Positions 51,023 to 60,444 are shown, numbered from the stretch's first letter. The stretch is DNA of 64,000 bases from Hyphomonadaceae bacterium UBA5336 (GCA_002408125.1 DHQO01000023.1:124001-188000); one strand, 5' to 3'. Numbers and translations: made by a program. Notes: generated by a model from the letters alone, not told the origin.

Positions 51023-52318
51023 CTATAAGCCCGAAGCTTCGGCGGTGTCGGATACATCCGCCGGCTTGTCGCGCGTGCCGATGGTGCGCGCCACGGCCCG
51101 GAAGAAAGCGAAGCTTTCCAGCTCCCGGCTATGGGCTTCATTCGGCTCGACGCCATAGCGCCGGTTGGCCGACAGCTTGACGATGGTCAGCTCGCGCGCC
51201 GGGTTCACATAGATGAACTGGTTGTAGACGCCCATGGCCGCGAACTCCCCCTCATCGCCGTCGAGCACCCACCATTGATAGCCATAGCCGAGATCCTGGC
51301 CGTATCCGCTCGGGGCCTCGGGCGGCAGGACGGCATTGGGCTGGAGGTGCGGTGCATCCGGTGTGATCGAAGCGCGGACCCAGTTTTCCGGCACCACCTG
51401 CTGGCCCTGCCAGCGCCCGCCATTGCGGTAAAGCTCGCCGAGCTTGGCATAGTCGCGCGCGGTGGCGCTGAGGCCGCCGAAGGACATCTCGACACCATCG
51501 CTGTCGAGAATCCAGTTCGCCTCGGACTCCGCGCCGAGCGGGTCCCAGAGCTTTTCCCGCATATAGGCCGTGACCGACTTGCCCGTAGTGGCGGCCAGCA
51601 ACAGGCCCAGAACCTCGGTATCGACCGAGTTGTAGAGCTTGTACTTACCCGGCGCGCGCGCGGGTTTCAGCGAAGCGGCGAACTTCGTAAAAGAGCCGCC
51701 AAAGGCAAAGACGCGGGCGAAACGGTTGATGTCGGAATTCTTGTCGCTGTAGTCCTCGTTCCAGGACGCGCCGGAACTCATCTGCAGGATGTCCTTGATC
51801 TGGACGCCATCATAGGCCGAGCCTTCCAGTTCCTCGACATAGTCGGTGATTGGGTCCTCGATTGAGTCGATCGCACCTTCGTCCAGGGCAATGCCGATCA
51901 TTGCGGATACGAAGCTCTTGGCCATGGACCAGGAAAACCACGGCACGTCGGGGCCGCCGGTCAGGGCATATTGCTCATAGCAGATCTTGCCTCGCCTCAG
52001 CACGAGGAGCGCTGAGGTTTCGGTGCTGGCCAGGAACTCTGAGGTGTCGGAATAGTCCGCATCGAACAGGAATTTCTTCGGCAGGCCGGCCGATGCCTCT
52101 TCGGGAAAGTGGAACGGCGTTTGCGATGGCTGGACGGTGGAGGTCGGGTAGATCTCGGCTATACGGCCGAACCGGTTGCTCTGATCCGCACCGGAGAACA
52201 GGGATAGCGCGACCTTCAGCCGGAACAGGGTTTGCCGGAAGCACACGGCCAGCACGCCGGTGGCCAGCAACCCTCCTGCAAGCGTTGCCAGGACAAACTG
52301 CCACCAATGTTCCAACAT
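51023..52318 (-). CDS. Serine hydrolase, beta-lactamase/class C esterase family
   Basis: The protein has 431 residues. One membrane helix or uncleaved signal is at the N terminus (WQFVLATLAGGLLATGVLAV). The catalytic SxxK is in FSWSMAKSFVSAMIG, the Tyr motif is YNSVDTEV (YxN), and LSATARDYAKLGELYRNGG and YGYQWWVLDG are typical of 6-aminohexanoate-oligomer-hydrolase/EstB-like proteins. The third motif (HxG/KTG) is replaced by a VYNQF-like stretch, as in amidase-type members. The substrate is unknown: an ester or short amide. It lies 151 bases downstream of asparagine synthetase on the same strand. Confidence 0.88.
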   Translation of the reverse strand: MLEHWWQFVLATLAGGLLATGVLAVCFRQTLFRLKVALSLFSGADQSNRFGRIAEIYPTSTVQPSQTPFHFPEEASAGLPKKFLFDADYSDTSEFLASTETSALLVLRRGKICYEQYALTGGPDVPWFSWSMAKSFVSAMIGIALDEGAIDSIEDPITDYVEELEGSAYDGVQIKDILQMSSGASWNEDYSDKNSDINRFARVFAFGGSFTKFAASLKPARAPGKYKLYNSVDTEVLGLLLAATTGKSVTAYMREKLWDPLGAESEANWILDSDGVEMSFGGLSATARDYAKLGELYRNGGRWQGQQVVPENWVRASITPDAPHLQPNAVLPPEAPSGYGQDLGYGYQWWVLDGDEGEFAAMGVYNQFIYVNPARELTIVKLSANRRYGVEPNEAHSRELESFAFFRAVARTIGTRDKPADVSDTAEASGL

Positions 52319-52469
52319 ACTCTACTTCCCCGGGCTGTAAGCGACGGCGCCTCACCTGCGCGGGGAAGTTGTACCAAGGTCTGGTTCGCTCCAGCCTAGC
52401 CCGGACGGCTCGATTGGTGCGGCGCCGGTAAGGTTTCAGAAACGCTGTTTTTGAGCGCTCTGAGAGGGT

Positions 52470-54395
52470 TCAGGACATCGAAAACTGCTCATGCATGAGC
52501 GTGATCGACACGATCTTGTGCAACAGGCCCTCGAACGCGATTTTCTGGTCGTCGGGGATCATGGCCAGCATTGCGACCATGTTGCGGGCCCGCTCGGGAT
52601 TGAAGACCGGCTGTTCGTCCAGCGCCTTCGAGGCCAGGACATCCTTGTATATCACCATCATTGGGTCGTCCTCACCGCGCGCGGGCGGGGCAGAGAAGGC
52701 ATGTTTCTGGCGGTCATAGACCTCCTCGGCCAGCACATCCCGCGTGGCTTCGCGCAGGACGTATTTCTCCGTCAGGCCGTTGACCTTCATGTGCAGGGGC
52801 AACCGGGCGGCGAATTCGGCCAGCTCATGGTCGAGAAACGGCACGCGGCCTTCCACCGCGTGCGCCATTTCCATCCGATCGGCCAGCACGGTGAGAATGT
52901 AGTTCGGCATGTGCGTGCGGGCGTTCAGGTAGAGCGCCTGGTTCAGCCGGTCTCGTCCGGTGACGGACAGGGAGACGGGCAGGCGGTCGAGCGCATCTCC
53001 CATCGGATTCAGCCCGCCGACAGCCTCGTTCAGGTCTTCCCTGTAGATCCCCGAGGCGATCCGGCCGAGCTGGCAATAGGTCTCGACAAAACTCGGCACC
53101 CAGCCAAGGCGCGCGGCGACCTCCTTCACGAACGGGTCGTTATGGCCCTGACGCATGAAGATGGCGCGGGTGGCGAGATTGGAGCTGTACATCTCCTCCA
53201 GCAATTGCGCGGTTTCCTCAGCAGACCGGCCGCCGGGATGCTGGAGCAGGATATCGCGCTTGAAGGTGGGATAGCCCGCCAGCATTTCGTCGGCGCCCTC
53301 GCCCGTGAGGGCCACCTTCACACCAGCCTCGCGGACCGCCTTGCTGAGCAGGAATTTGCCGGTCGAATTACTGTTCACGAAGGGCGTTTCGGCGTGCCAG
53401 ACGGCCTGGGCATAGGCATCGGCGAGGTCTTGCCGTGTCACCCGAATGGGGTGGAAATTGGCGCCGGACTTCGCCGCTTGCCGCTCTGCGATCTGCAGCT
53501 CGTTGTAGAGCGGATCGTCGAATTCGAGCGTGAAGCACTCGATCGGCCGGGCCAGTTGCTGCTGGGCGAGCCCCAGCACCGCGCAGGAATCCACGCCGCC
53601 GCTGAGATAGCAGGCGACCGGCACATCCGCGACGAGGCGCCTGGACACAGCATTGCCGAACACGTCGCGAAACTGGGCGATGATCTCTGCATCGGATCGA
53701 GAATCCTTTTCCAGTTCGCCTTGCGCCGGGAACTTCCAGTCCCAGTACTGGTAGCTGCGCACCTCCCCATCGCGGGTGATCAGATAGTGGCCCTGCGGCA
53801 CGGAATAGACATTCCGGAACAGGGTCCGCTCATGGTCGCGCACCCAGAAGGCTTCCATGAAGGCCGTTTCCCGGTCCCAGGCCATGGGCAGGCCCATCGC
53901 CGCGAATGCTTTCACCTCGGAGGCGAAATACACCGTGCCGTCCTGCACGGTGTAGAAAAGCGGCTTGATGCCAAACCTGTCGCGTATGGCGATCATTTCC
54001 CGCTTGCGCTCATCCATGATGACAATCGCGAACTCGCCGTTCAGCCGGTCGAGCCCTTCAAGGCCGCGCGTGAGATAGAGGTGAAGCGCAACCTCGCTGT
54101 CGGAGTCGGTCTTGAAGACGACGCCTTCCGCGCGCAGCTCGTCCCGGATCGCCTGGTAGCCGTAGAGCTCGCCATTCACCACGACATGGACAGTGTTGTC
54201 CGGCCCGGAAATCGGCTGGGTGCCATTGTCGAGCCCGATGATCGACAGGCGCGCATGTGCGAGGAAGGCCGGGCCAGCAGCGATTTCCAGGATGCCGTCT
54301 TCGTCAGGGCCGCGATGGCGGATGGCCTCAAGCCCCCTGGCGATTGCCGGCTGATCCACGCAGCTGCGTCCAATCCCTGCAATCAGTCCGCACAT
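52470..54395 (-). CDS. asnB: Asparagine synthase (glutamine-hydrolysing)
   Basis: The protein has 641 residues beginning MCGLIAGIG, so Cys2 is the N-terminal nucleophile after Met removal. The glutaminase domain has RHRGPDEDG and VVNGELYGY; the synthetase domain has the PP-loop CYLSGGVDSCAVLG and LTGEGADEMLAGY. It makes asparagine from aspartate, ATP and glutamine, though members of this size class also act in peptide or exopolysaccharide pathways. The ATG at 54395 is fixed by the required Cys2. Divergent from the M20 gene, with inverted repeats between them. Confidence 0.93.
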   Translation of the reverse strand: MCGLIAGIGRSCVDQPAIARGLEAIRHRGPDEDGILEIAAGPAFLAHARLSIIGLDNGTQPISGPDNTVHVVVNGELYGYQAIRDELRAEGVVFKTDSDSEVALHLYLTRGLEGLDRLNGEFAIVIMDERKREMIAIRDRFGIKPLFYTVQDGTVYFASEVKAFAAMGLPMAWDRETAFMEAFWVRDHERTLFRNVYSVPQGHYLITRDGEVRSYQYWDWKFPAQGELEKDSRSDAEIIAQFRDVFGNAVSRRLVADVPVACYLSGGVDSCAVLGLAQQQLARPIECFTLEFDDPLYNELQIAERQAAKSGANFHPIRVTRQDLADAYAQAVWHAETPFVNSNSTGKFLLSKAVREAGVKVALTGEGADEMLAGYPTFKRDILLQHPGGRSAEETAQLLEEMYSSNLATRAIFMRQGHNDPFVKEVAARLGWVPSFVETYCQLGRIASGIYREDLNEAVGGLNPMGDALDRLPVSLSVTGRDRLNQALYLNARTHMPNYILTVLADRMEMAHAVEGRVPFLDHELAEFAARLPLHMKVNGLTEKYVLREATRDVLAEEVYDRQKHAFSAPPARGEDDPMMVIYKDVLASKALDEQPVFNPERARNMVAMLAMIPDDQKIAFEGLLHKIVSITLMHEQFSMS

Positions 54396-54453
54396 GCCAT
54401 TGCCCCCTGCCACTCTCTGAATTGTTTTCTGGCCACCAGTTGTAAGGGAGCGC

Positions 54454-54474
54454 TGAGAATTCTCAATCGTTGAG
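54454..54474. promoter_or_regulatory. Overlapping palindromes in the asnB / M20 divergent promoter
   Basis: tgagaattctca (54454-54465, perfect) overlaps ctcaa-tcg-ttgag (54462-54474, perfect arms). They lie 59-79 bases before asnB and could bind a dimeric regulator controlling one or both genes. The regulator is unknown. Confidence 0.4.
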
Positions 54475-54626
54475 CCCTGACAAACCTGATGGACCTGTTT
54501 CACCGGGCATGCTGGGAGCGCGAGCACGGCCATTGCGCGTGACAGGCACGATCCGGCCTGCGATCATGGGCGCTTCCAGGCATCGCCTGGTCCCCGCAGC
54601 ACGGGTTTTGAAAGGAGCGCAGTTCC

Positions 54627-55796
54627 ATGAGCGACAGCCTTGCCTATTTCCAGGAGCATCTGGCCGAGGCGACCCGTATCCGCCGCGATATCCATGCTCA
54701 TCCTGAACTCGGATTTGATGAGCACAGGACCGCGAGGGTCGTCTGCGAGGAGCTTGAAAGGGCCGGCATTCCCTTTGAATCCGGGATCGCGGAAACAGGT
54801 ATTGTTGCCACGCTGAAAGCCGGCGACGGCAACGCGGCCATCGGCCTGCGGGCGGACATGGATGCCCTGCCGATCCAGGAGCAGAACGAGATCGACCATA
54901 TTTCGGTTCATGCCGGGAAGATGCATGCCTGCGGCCATGACGGGCATACGGCGATGCTGCTGATGGCGGCTAAGTATCTTGCCCAGTCGAGGAACTTCAG
55001 CGGCACGGTTCACTTCATCTTCCAGCCGGCCGAGGAAGGCGTCGGCGGTGCCCAGCGGATGATCGATGAAGGCCTGTTCCAGCGCTTTCCGGTCGACTGG
55101 GTGTTCGGCCTGCACAATATGCCGGGCTATGATGCCGGCGTGCTGGCGGTGCGCGAGGGGCCGATGATGGCCGGCCGGCAGAGCTATTCCATTACGCTGA
55201 CCGGCAAGGGCGGGCACGCCGCGATCCCCCAGCAGACCCATGATCCCATCGTCGCCGCAGCCAGCCTCGTCTCAAGCCTGCAGACCATCGTGTCCCGCTC
55301 GCTTGCGCCGACCGACAGCGCGGTGGTCTCAGTCACCAAGCTGAACGCCGGCAACACACACAATGTGATCCCGAACACTGCGACGCTCGGCGGCAGTATC
55401 CGCTATTTCGACCCGAAAGTGATCGGCGTGATCAAGCAACGGATGGATGAGATCGCCGCCGGCGTCGCCGCCACTTATGGCTGCTCGGCGGAGGTGGCGT
55501 TCGAGGATTCCGATCCGCCGACGATCAATGACCCGCGCGCTGCCGCGCTGGCGGCCACGGCGATGCAGGCGCTTGGGCCGGAAGACGGGGTCGACCTTGC
55601 ACCGACGCCGATGATGGGGGCGGAGGATTTCGCCTTCATGCTGCAGGCAGTTCCGGGTTGTTATGCCTGGATCGGGAACGGCCCGGGCGAGTCCGGATGC
55701 GTGCTGCACAATCCGGCCTATGATTTCAACGATGCCCTCCTGGTGCGCGGGCCGGCCTACTGGGCGAAGCTGGTCGAGACGGTCCTGCCGGCCTGA
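54627..55796 (+). CDS. M20 family amidohydrolase (hippurate hydrolase/HipO-like)
   Basis: The protein has 389 residues. Metal-site motifs are HAHPELGFDEHRTA at the N terminus, GLRADMDALPIQE, MHACGHDGHTAMLL (catalytic), FIFQPAEEG and MGAEDFAFML near the end, with the lid domain SITLTGKGGHAAIPQQTHDPI between. It cleaves an N-acyl amino acid such as hippurate or a related amide in the cytoplasm. There is no signal peptide. AAAGGAG precedes the ATG and a hairpin follows the stop. Divergent from asnB. Confidence 0.93.
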   Translation: MSDSLAYFQEHLAEATRIRRDIHAHPELGFDEHRTARVVCEELERAGIPFESGIAETGIVATLKAGDGNAAIGLRADMDALPIQEQNEIDHISVHAGKMHACGHDGHTAMLLMAAKYLAQSRNFSGTVHFIFQPAEEGVGGAQRMIDEGLFQRFPVDWVFGLHNMPGYDAGVLAVREGPMMAGRQSYSITLTGKGGHAAIPQQTHDPIVAAASLVSSLQTIVSRSLAPTDSAVVSVTKLNAGNTHNVIPNTATLGGSIRYFDPKVIGVIKQRMDEIAAGVAATYGCSAEVAFEDSDPPTINDPRAAALAATAMQALGPEDGVDLAPTPMMGAEDFAFMLQAVPGCYAWIGNGPGESGCVLHNPAYDFNDALLVRGPAYWAKLVETVLPA

Positions 55797-55829
55797 GCGC
55801 CACGCACGCAGCTGGCCCATAGCCGCATA

Positions 55830-55860
55830 AAGCAGGGCACGGATGACATGTGCCCTGCTT
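55830..55860 (+). terminator. Hairpin terminator after the M20 amidohydrolase gene
   Basis: aagcagggcac and gtgccctgctt pair perfectly over 11 bases around a 9-base loop, 33 bases past the stop. The T tract after it is short (ctt), so strength is moderate. Confidence 0.55.
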
Positions 55861-55961
55861 GGTCAACCTGCAAGTTTCGTAGCGCCTTTCGCACAGCGGT
55901 CTGCTGATGATGAAGCAGTCTCTGGTACTTGACCCTTTACGTGGCTTTGCGCGCAGTCTAC

Positions 55962-55979
55962 ATACCCCTAGGGAGTATA
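55962..55979. promoter_or_regulatory. CsoR-type operator before csoR
   Basis: The sequence ATACCCCTAGGGAGTAT (55962-55978) is an almost perfect inverted repeat with C/G-rich centre and A/T-rich ends, the known form of CsoR operators (TACCCC..GGGGTA). It lies 5 bases before the csoR start, so Cu(I)-relieved autorepression of the whole copper operon is expected. Confidence 0.75.
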
Positions 55980-55983
55980 TGAT

Positions 55984-56259
55984 ATGCGCACCGAAACGAA
56001 GACATCCACCCTGAAGCGTTTGGCCCGGATCGAGGGCCAGGTGCGCGGCGTTGCCCGCATGATCGAGGAAGACCGCTACTGCATCGACGTCGTCCGCCAG
56101 ATCCAGGCGATCAAGGCGGCGCTGGGCAGTCTGGAGACTGTTATCCTCGACGATCACCTCGACACTTGTGTCGAACATGCGCTGAAAGGCGATGATCTCG
56201 CCGCGCGCCGCGAAAAGGTCGAGGAACTGGTTGCCGTGCTGGGTGGCCGCAAGAAATGA
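55984..56259 (+). CDS. csoR: Copper-sensing transcriptional repressor CsoR
   Basis: The protein has 91 residues of the CsoR/RcnR/FrmR family. LKRLARIEGQVRGVARMIEEDRYCIDVVRQI is the family signature. The metal ligands C33, H58 and C62 (YCID, DDHLDTC) form the Cu(I) C-H-C set, not the RcnR or FrmR sets. It binds the operator just upstream and lets go on Cu(I) binding. The 3' end overlaps the TolC-like gene by ATGA. Confidence 0.93.
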   Translation: MRTETKTSTLKRLARIEGQVRGVARMIEEDRYCIDVVRQIQAIKAALGSLETVILDDHLDTCVEHALKGDDLAARREKVEELVAVLGGRKK

Positions 56260-57680
56260 GATCAGGGTGGAGCGCAAGTGTCATGGCCGCAGGGCTCCTC
56301 GCCGGGTGTGCCTCCGTGCCGCCCAATAGCGGGTTTGACAGCATTGCCGAGGACATGGCGGCCTCGGGGACAGCCACGCCCGTCTGGCCTGGCGTGACGA
56401 TCAGCGAAGCAGAGGCCGCCACGCGGGTCGACGCGCTGCTCGGCGAGCCGCTGAGCGAGGAGACCGCCGTAGAAGTGGCGCTGCTCAGCAATCGCGGACT
56501 GCGCGCCAGCTATCTCGGCCTCAAGGCCGCTGCCGGCGACTACCGGAATGATGCGAGCCTGCCCAATCCCTTTGTCTCGGCCATGGTGTTCGATGTCGAA
56601 GGCGAGCCGGTGACGAACCTTTCCTATGGGATCGGGATCGACCTGCTCGATATCCTGTTCCTGCCGCGCCGGATGCAGGCCGCCGGGCGTGAATTCGACG
56701 CCGCGCAGGCCAGCACCGCGCGAACCATTGTCGACTTCATCGCCGAGGTGCGCATCACCTACTACGAGGCTGCTGCCGCATCGCAGATCGCCGATCTGAC
56801 GGGCCAGGCCGCCGAGGCCGCCGAGGCATCTGCTGGCGTTGCCGATGCCCTGTTCGAGGCCGGCAATATCCCCGAGATCGAGCGTGACCGGGAACAGCTG
56901 CTTGCCGCGCAGATCCGGCTCGATGCCATGCGCGCCGATGCCGACCGCCTGGCTGCGCGCGAAGCTCTGAACAGCTTGTTGGGTCTTGATGGCACGGATG
57001 CAGAAAACTGGACCATTGCCGGTCGTTTGCGCCATGCGCCACGCCAGACTGATCTGCCAGTAAATACTGCTGATCTCGCCATCTCCTCAAGTCTTGTGCT
57101 AGCCGAAAGCGATTCGCGCCTGGCGGCGGCGGGGGCCCGGCTTGGGATCGAGAAGGTTTCTTCCATCATCGGCGAGTTGGAACTGGAAGCCGAGCGCGAA
57201 CGCGATGATGGCGAATGGGAAAACGGTATCGGCGGCGGCATTGAGCTGCCGCTCTTCAACTGGGGCAGCGGCGCGCGCCAGGCTGCGGGCGCGCGTTTCG
57301 AGGCCATGGCAGAGCAGCGTGCCGCCGATGAAATCACACTGCGCGCCGATGCGCGCGGGCTCGCAGCCGAGCTGGAGGCAGCGCGCCTCGCCGCAGACTA
57401 TCAGCGCAGCGAAGTCCTGCCGCTCGCCACGCGCGTCCTCAGCGGAGCGCAGCTCGATTATAATGCCATGCAAATCGGCGTCTTCGGCCTGCTTGATGCC
57501 AAGCGTGGCCAGTTCGCCGCCGGCCGCGGATATGTGACCGCGCTTCGGGACTATTGGGCGCTCCGGGCGCGCTATGACCAAATGATGGCCGGCGGGTCCA
57601 TCGGTGCAGTCCCGGCCGGCGATGCCGGCATACAGGCCGGCAGTTCGGACAGGGGAGGTCATGATGACAACACGTCGTGA
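56256..57680 (+). CDS. TolC-like outer-membrane efflux protein
   Basis: The protein has 474 residues. The signal peptide ends at a lipobox (LLAGCAS). Two OEP repeats follow with long Ala/Glu-rich helices (AAASQIADLTGQAAEAAEASAGVADALFEAGNI; ELEAARLAADYQRSEVLPLATRVLSG) and beta segments (PNPFVSAMVFD, GGGIELPLFNWGSGA). It forms the trimeric outer-membrane channel. In this csoR operon it should take part in copper export, but no CusA/CusB or other inner-membrane pump is present here. It overlaps csoR and the oxidase gene. Confidence 0.9.
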   Translation: MRSGWSASVMAAGLLAGCASVPPNSGFDSIAEDMAASGTATPVWPGVTISEAEAATRVDALLGEPLSEETAVEVALLSNRGLRASYLGLKAAAGDYRNDASLPNPFVSAMVFDVEGEPVTNLSYGIGIDLLDILFLPRRMQAAGREFDAAQASTARTIVDFIAEVRITYYEAAAASQIADLTGQAAEAAEASAGVADALFEAGNIPEIERDREQLLAAQIRLDAMRADADRLAAREALNSLLGLDGTDAENWTIAGRLRHAPRQTDLPVNTADLAISSSLVLAESDSRLAAAGARLGIEKVSSIIGELELEAERERDDGEWENGIGGGIELPLFNWGSGARQAAGARFEAMAEQRAADEITLRADARGLAAELEAARLAADYQRSEVLPLATRVLSGAQLDYNAMQIGVFGLLDAKRGQFAAGRGYVTALRDYWALRARYDQMMAGGSIGAVPAGDAGIQAGSSDRGGHDDNTS

Positions 57681-59040
57681 TGCCTTGAAACTCACTGGCT
57701 TTGGCGCGGGCGCTCTGGCCTTCGGCGCCGGATCAGCCAGCGCCTATGCCCATTCGACCACGGTGTCACACGGGGCGGGGGAGGCCTACCGCCCCGGCGA
57801 ACCGGGACGCGACTACCGCCCGGTCGAGACACCGAACGGCTCGACACTGCCCTACACGGTGAAGGGTGGGGTGAAGGTGTTCCATCTCATTGCCGAAGAG
57901 GTCGAGCATGAATTCGCGCCGGGCCTGACGGGCCTTTGCTGGGGCTATAATGGCGACGTTCACGGGCCGACCATCGAGGCGGTCGAGGGCGACCGTGTGC
58001 GGATCTATGTTACCAACAGGCTGATCGCGCCGACCACGGTGCATTGGCATGGCGTTATCCTGAATTCCGGCATGGACGGTGTCGGGGGGCTCAGCCAGCG
58101 CGCCATCCGGCCCGGCGAAACCTTCGTCTATGAGTGGACCTTCCGTCAGCACGGCACCTTCATGTACCACTCCCATCATGACGAGATGACCCAGATGGGC
58201 ATGGGGCTCATGGGCATGATCGTGGTCCATCCGCGCCGGCTCGCCGAGCCGCTGCCGGACCGCGATTTCGCCCTGCAGCTTTCGACCTGGATGATACGTC
58301 CCGGCGCACGCCGGCCCGACCCCAACGAGATGTCGGACTTCAATATCCTCACCATCAATGGCAAGGCTTATCCGGGCACGGCGCCGCTGATCGCGCGCAC
58401 CGGCCAGCGCGTGCGCATCCGGCTCGGCAATCTCTCGGCCATGCACCACCATCCGATCCACCTTCACGGCTATGCCTTCGAGGAAGTGATGACCGATGGC
58501 GGTGTGATCCCGAAATCAGCCCGCCGACCCGAGACGACAACGCTGGTGCCAACCGGCGCGACACGCACTCTGGAGTTCATCGCAAACAATCCTGGTGACT
58601 GGGCCATGCACTGCCACATGACCCACCATGTCATGAACCAGATGGGCCACGGCATTCCGAACATGATCGGCGTGGAGGCTTCAGGTTTCGATGCGCGCGT
58701 CACCTCGCTGCTGCCGGCCTATATGACCATGGGCCAGGATGGCATGGGCGAGATGGGTAGCCATATCGGGAGCGGGCATATGCGCGCGCCGGCCAACTCC
58801 CTGCCCATGGTCGGGGCCGAAGGCCCGCACGACTACATCACCATGGGCGGCATGTTCACCATCCTGAAGGTGCGCGACGGGATCACCTCCTATGGCGATC
58901 CAGGCTGGTACCGGGACCCGCTCGGCATGGCGCGCCCAGCCACCGCGGAGGAACTGAGCCGCGACGGTATCAATGCCCGAACCGGGCCGGCCGCACCTGA
59001 ACATCCCATGCCCGGCATGTCTGCTGAGCATGAGCACTGA
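57664..59040 (+). CDS. Multicopper oxidase (CopA/CueO-type), Tat-exported
   Basis: The protein has about 458 residues from ATG 57664 (GGGGAGG five bases upstream; ATG 57661 is too close). The Tat signal is TTRRDALKLTGFGAGALAFG. Copper-ligand motifs are HWHG (127-130), HSHHD (169-173), HHHPIHLHG in the last third and HCHMTHHVMNQMGHG, which together give one type 1 and the type 2/3 sites. The tail is rich in Met and His (MTMGQDGMGEMGSHIGSGHM), as in copper-resistance oxidases. It would oxidise Cu(I) in the periplasm. It overlaps the TolC-like gene by 17 bases. Confidence 0.93.
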   Translation: MTTRRDALKLTGFGAGALAFGAGSASAYAHSTTVSHGAGEAYRPGEPGRDYRPVETPNGSTLPYTVKGGVKVFHLIAEEVEHEFAPGLTGLCWGYNGDVHGPTIEAVEGDRVRIYVTNRLIAPTTVHWHGVILNSGMDGVGGLSQRAIRPGETFVYEWTFRQHGTFMYHSHHDEMTQMGMGLMGMIVVHPRRLAEPLPDRDFALQLSTWMIRPGARRPDPNEMSDFNILTINGKAYPGTAPLIARTGQRVRIRLGNLSAMHHHPIHLHGYAFEEVMTDGGVIPKSARRPETTTLVPTGATRTLEFIANNPGDWAMHCHMTHHVMNQMGHGIPNMIGVEASGFDARVTSLLPAYMTMGQDGMGEMGSHIGSGHMRAPANSLPMVGAEGPHDYITMGGMFTILKVRDGITSYGDPGWYRDPLGMARPATAEELSRDGINARTGPAAPEHPMPGMSAEHEH

Positions 59041-59094
59041 CAGGCCCGCCTGTATGGGGCAGACTTTGACCAAGGATCACTGAAAGGACTGGAT

Positions 59095-59472
59095 ATGAGG
59101 CTGTTGATGTTGGGGGTCGCGATGACCCTGTTTGCTACCCTGCCGGCCCTTGCTGATCATCACACCCAGCATGGTGAAATGGGCGGCCATGCTATGATGG
59201 CGGGTGCTACAATGCCCGAGGATGGTGCCGTGCTTGAGGCTTCGCCCGAACAGATCATGATCCAGTTCGGCCATGCCATGACACCGCAAATGGTGCGTCT
59301 CACCACGCTGACCGGGGAGGTCATCGATCTCGATCTCGGCGAGAGAGCGGCGACAGACCACCTCATGCTCGCCGTGCCGGAGCTCCAGCCGGATGATTAC
59401 ACGATCGACTGGCGCGCGGCCGGCGCCAATGGCCATGTCATGAGCGGCAGCTTTTCCTTCACGGTGAAATAG
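59095..59472 (+). CDS. copC: Copper resistance protein CopC
   Basis: The protein has 125 residues. Signal peptide MRLLMLGVAMTLFATLPALA, then a His/Met-rich start (DHHTQHGEMGGHAMM). The CopC fold follows: PEDGAVLEASPEQIMIQFGHAM, then LPVPELQPDDYTIDWRAAGANGHVMSGSFSFTVK-like strands with GHVMSGSFSF as the family end motif. It is a periplasmic copper carrier, last gene of the csoR operon. There is no CopD behind it; the next gene is convergent. Confidence 0.92.
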   Translation: MRLLMLGVAMTLFATLPALADHHTQHGEMGGHAMMAGATMPEDGAVLEASPEQIMIQFGHAMTPQMVRLTTLTGEVIDLDLGERAATDHLMLAVPELQPDDYTIDWRAAGANGHVMSGSFSFTVK

Positions 59473-60181
59473 GCTGGCGCGCGCGGATCTGCCCAAAGGT
59501 CCGCCGCAGCCGGAAGACCAGCAAGACCAGGCCGGACAGCGCCACGAACAGGCCCGCACCGGCCGCCGTCACCAGCAGCGGATGGTTGAAGTCGGCGCCA
59601 TCATCATAGTCCATGACGTGCAGGCGCCAGAAGAAATCATAGAACCGCCAGGTCGAGGATCGCCGCGCCCGCACAACAGCGCTGGCAGGATCGACATAGA
59701 GTGTTGTCTCGTCGGGATCGCTGAAAACGACCTGCCAGACAGGCCCGGGCCCGCCATATTCTGCGGGCGGCGTGGTCAGCATCCCGATCTGTGCGATCTC
59801 TTCGGTGCCGGAATAGTCGGCCAGGGCGATCTCGCGGGCCAGGGCCTCAGCGACAGGCGAGAGGCTTTCCCCGCTGAGGGCATCGACCGTGCGGGTGCTT
59901 GCGTCCGTCTCGATACGCCAGACCGGCCGGCCGAGGACATGGCCCAGCGCGGCACCTGAGATTTGCGTCAAACCGGCTGTACGCGCGACTGTCTCAAGAG
60001 GGATCAGGTCGTGAGGGTTCACCGCGACAGGCGATGCGGCGGCGATCTTGTGCTCGCCGCGCACAATCTCAATGGGGATGGCGCTCATCACCAGGCCGCC
60101 TGCAATCCAGAGCAATACCTGCACGCCCACAAGGAGAGCGACCCACTTGTGGATGCGAACGGTCCAGCGGAGAATCTGCAT
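59459..60181 (-). CDS. PepSY domain membrane protein
   Basis: The protein has 240 residues. One membrane helix is at the N terminus (KWVALLVGVQVLLWIAGGLVMSAI) and one at the C terminus (LLVTAAGAGLFVALSGLVLLVFRLRR). Between them is a periplasmic PepSY-like domain (VWRIETDASTRTVDALSGESLSPV, TLYVDPASAVVRARRSSTWRFYDFFWRLHVMDY). The WRxYDFFWRLHxMDY element is typical of small PepSY proteins near metal genes. It converges on copC with a 14-base overlap. A role in metal or redox handling is inferred only from position. Confidence 0.88.
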   Translation of the reverse strand: MQILRWTVRIHKWVALLVGVQVLLWIAGGLVMSAIPIEIVRGEHKIAAASPVAVNPHDLIPLETVARTAGLTQISGAALGHVLGRPVWRIETDASTRTVDALSGESLSPVAEALAREIALADYSGTEEIAQIGMLTTPPAEYGGPGPVWQVVFSDPDETTLYVDPASAVVRARRSSTWRFYDFFWRLHVMDYDDGADFNHPLLVTAAGAGLFVALSGLVLLVFRLRRTFGQIRARQPISP

Positions 60182-60430
60182 GGCGCGCCATTAGCACAGC
60201 AATCCGGGAACAGTTAGTCTCTACCAATCTGCATTCTGCGCCTGTCATAAGGCCTGGCGTAAAGCGGGCGCTTGCGGGCCACACAGATGTGAAGCGTGCA
60301 GTCTGAAAGAGAGCCGCATCATGGCATTCCAATTACGAGGAATATGGCTTGAAGGAGGCCCTCGGGCGGGACGAAATTCAGAATTGAATAGCAGGCTTGC
60401 GAATTTACGGAGGTCGTGATACCGAGAATA

Positions 60431-60444
60431 TGACACCGGTGTCA
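60431..60444. promoter_or_regulatory. LacI-type operator TGACACCGGTGTCA
   Basis: A perfect 14-base palindrome with a CG centre, the hallmark of LacI-family operators, lies 31 bases before the receptor start. Receptors of this class are usually controlled by LacI-type sugar regulators; no LacI gene is in the window. Confidence 0.7.
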
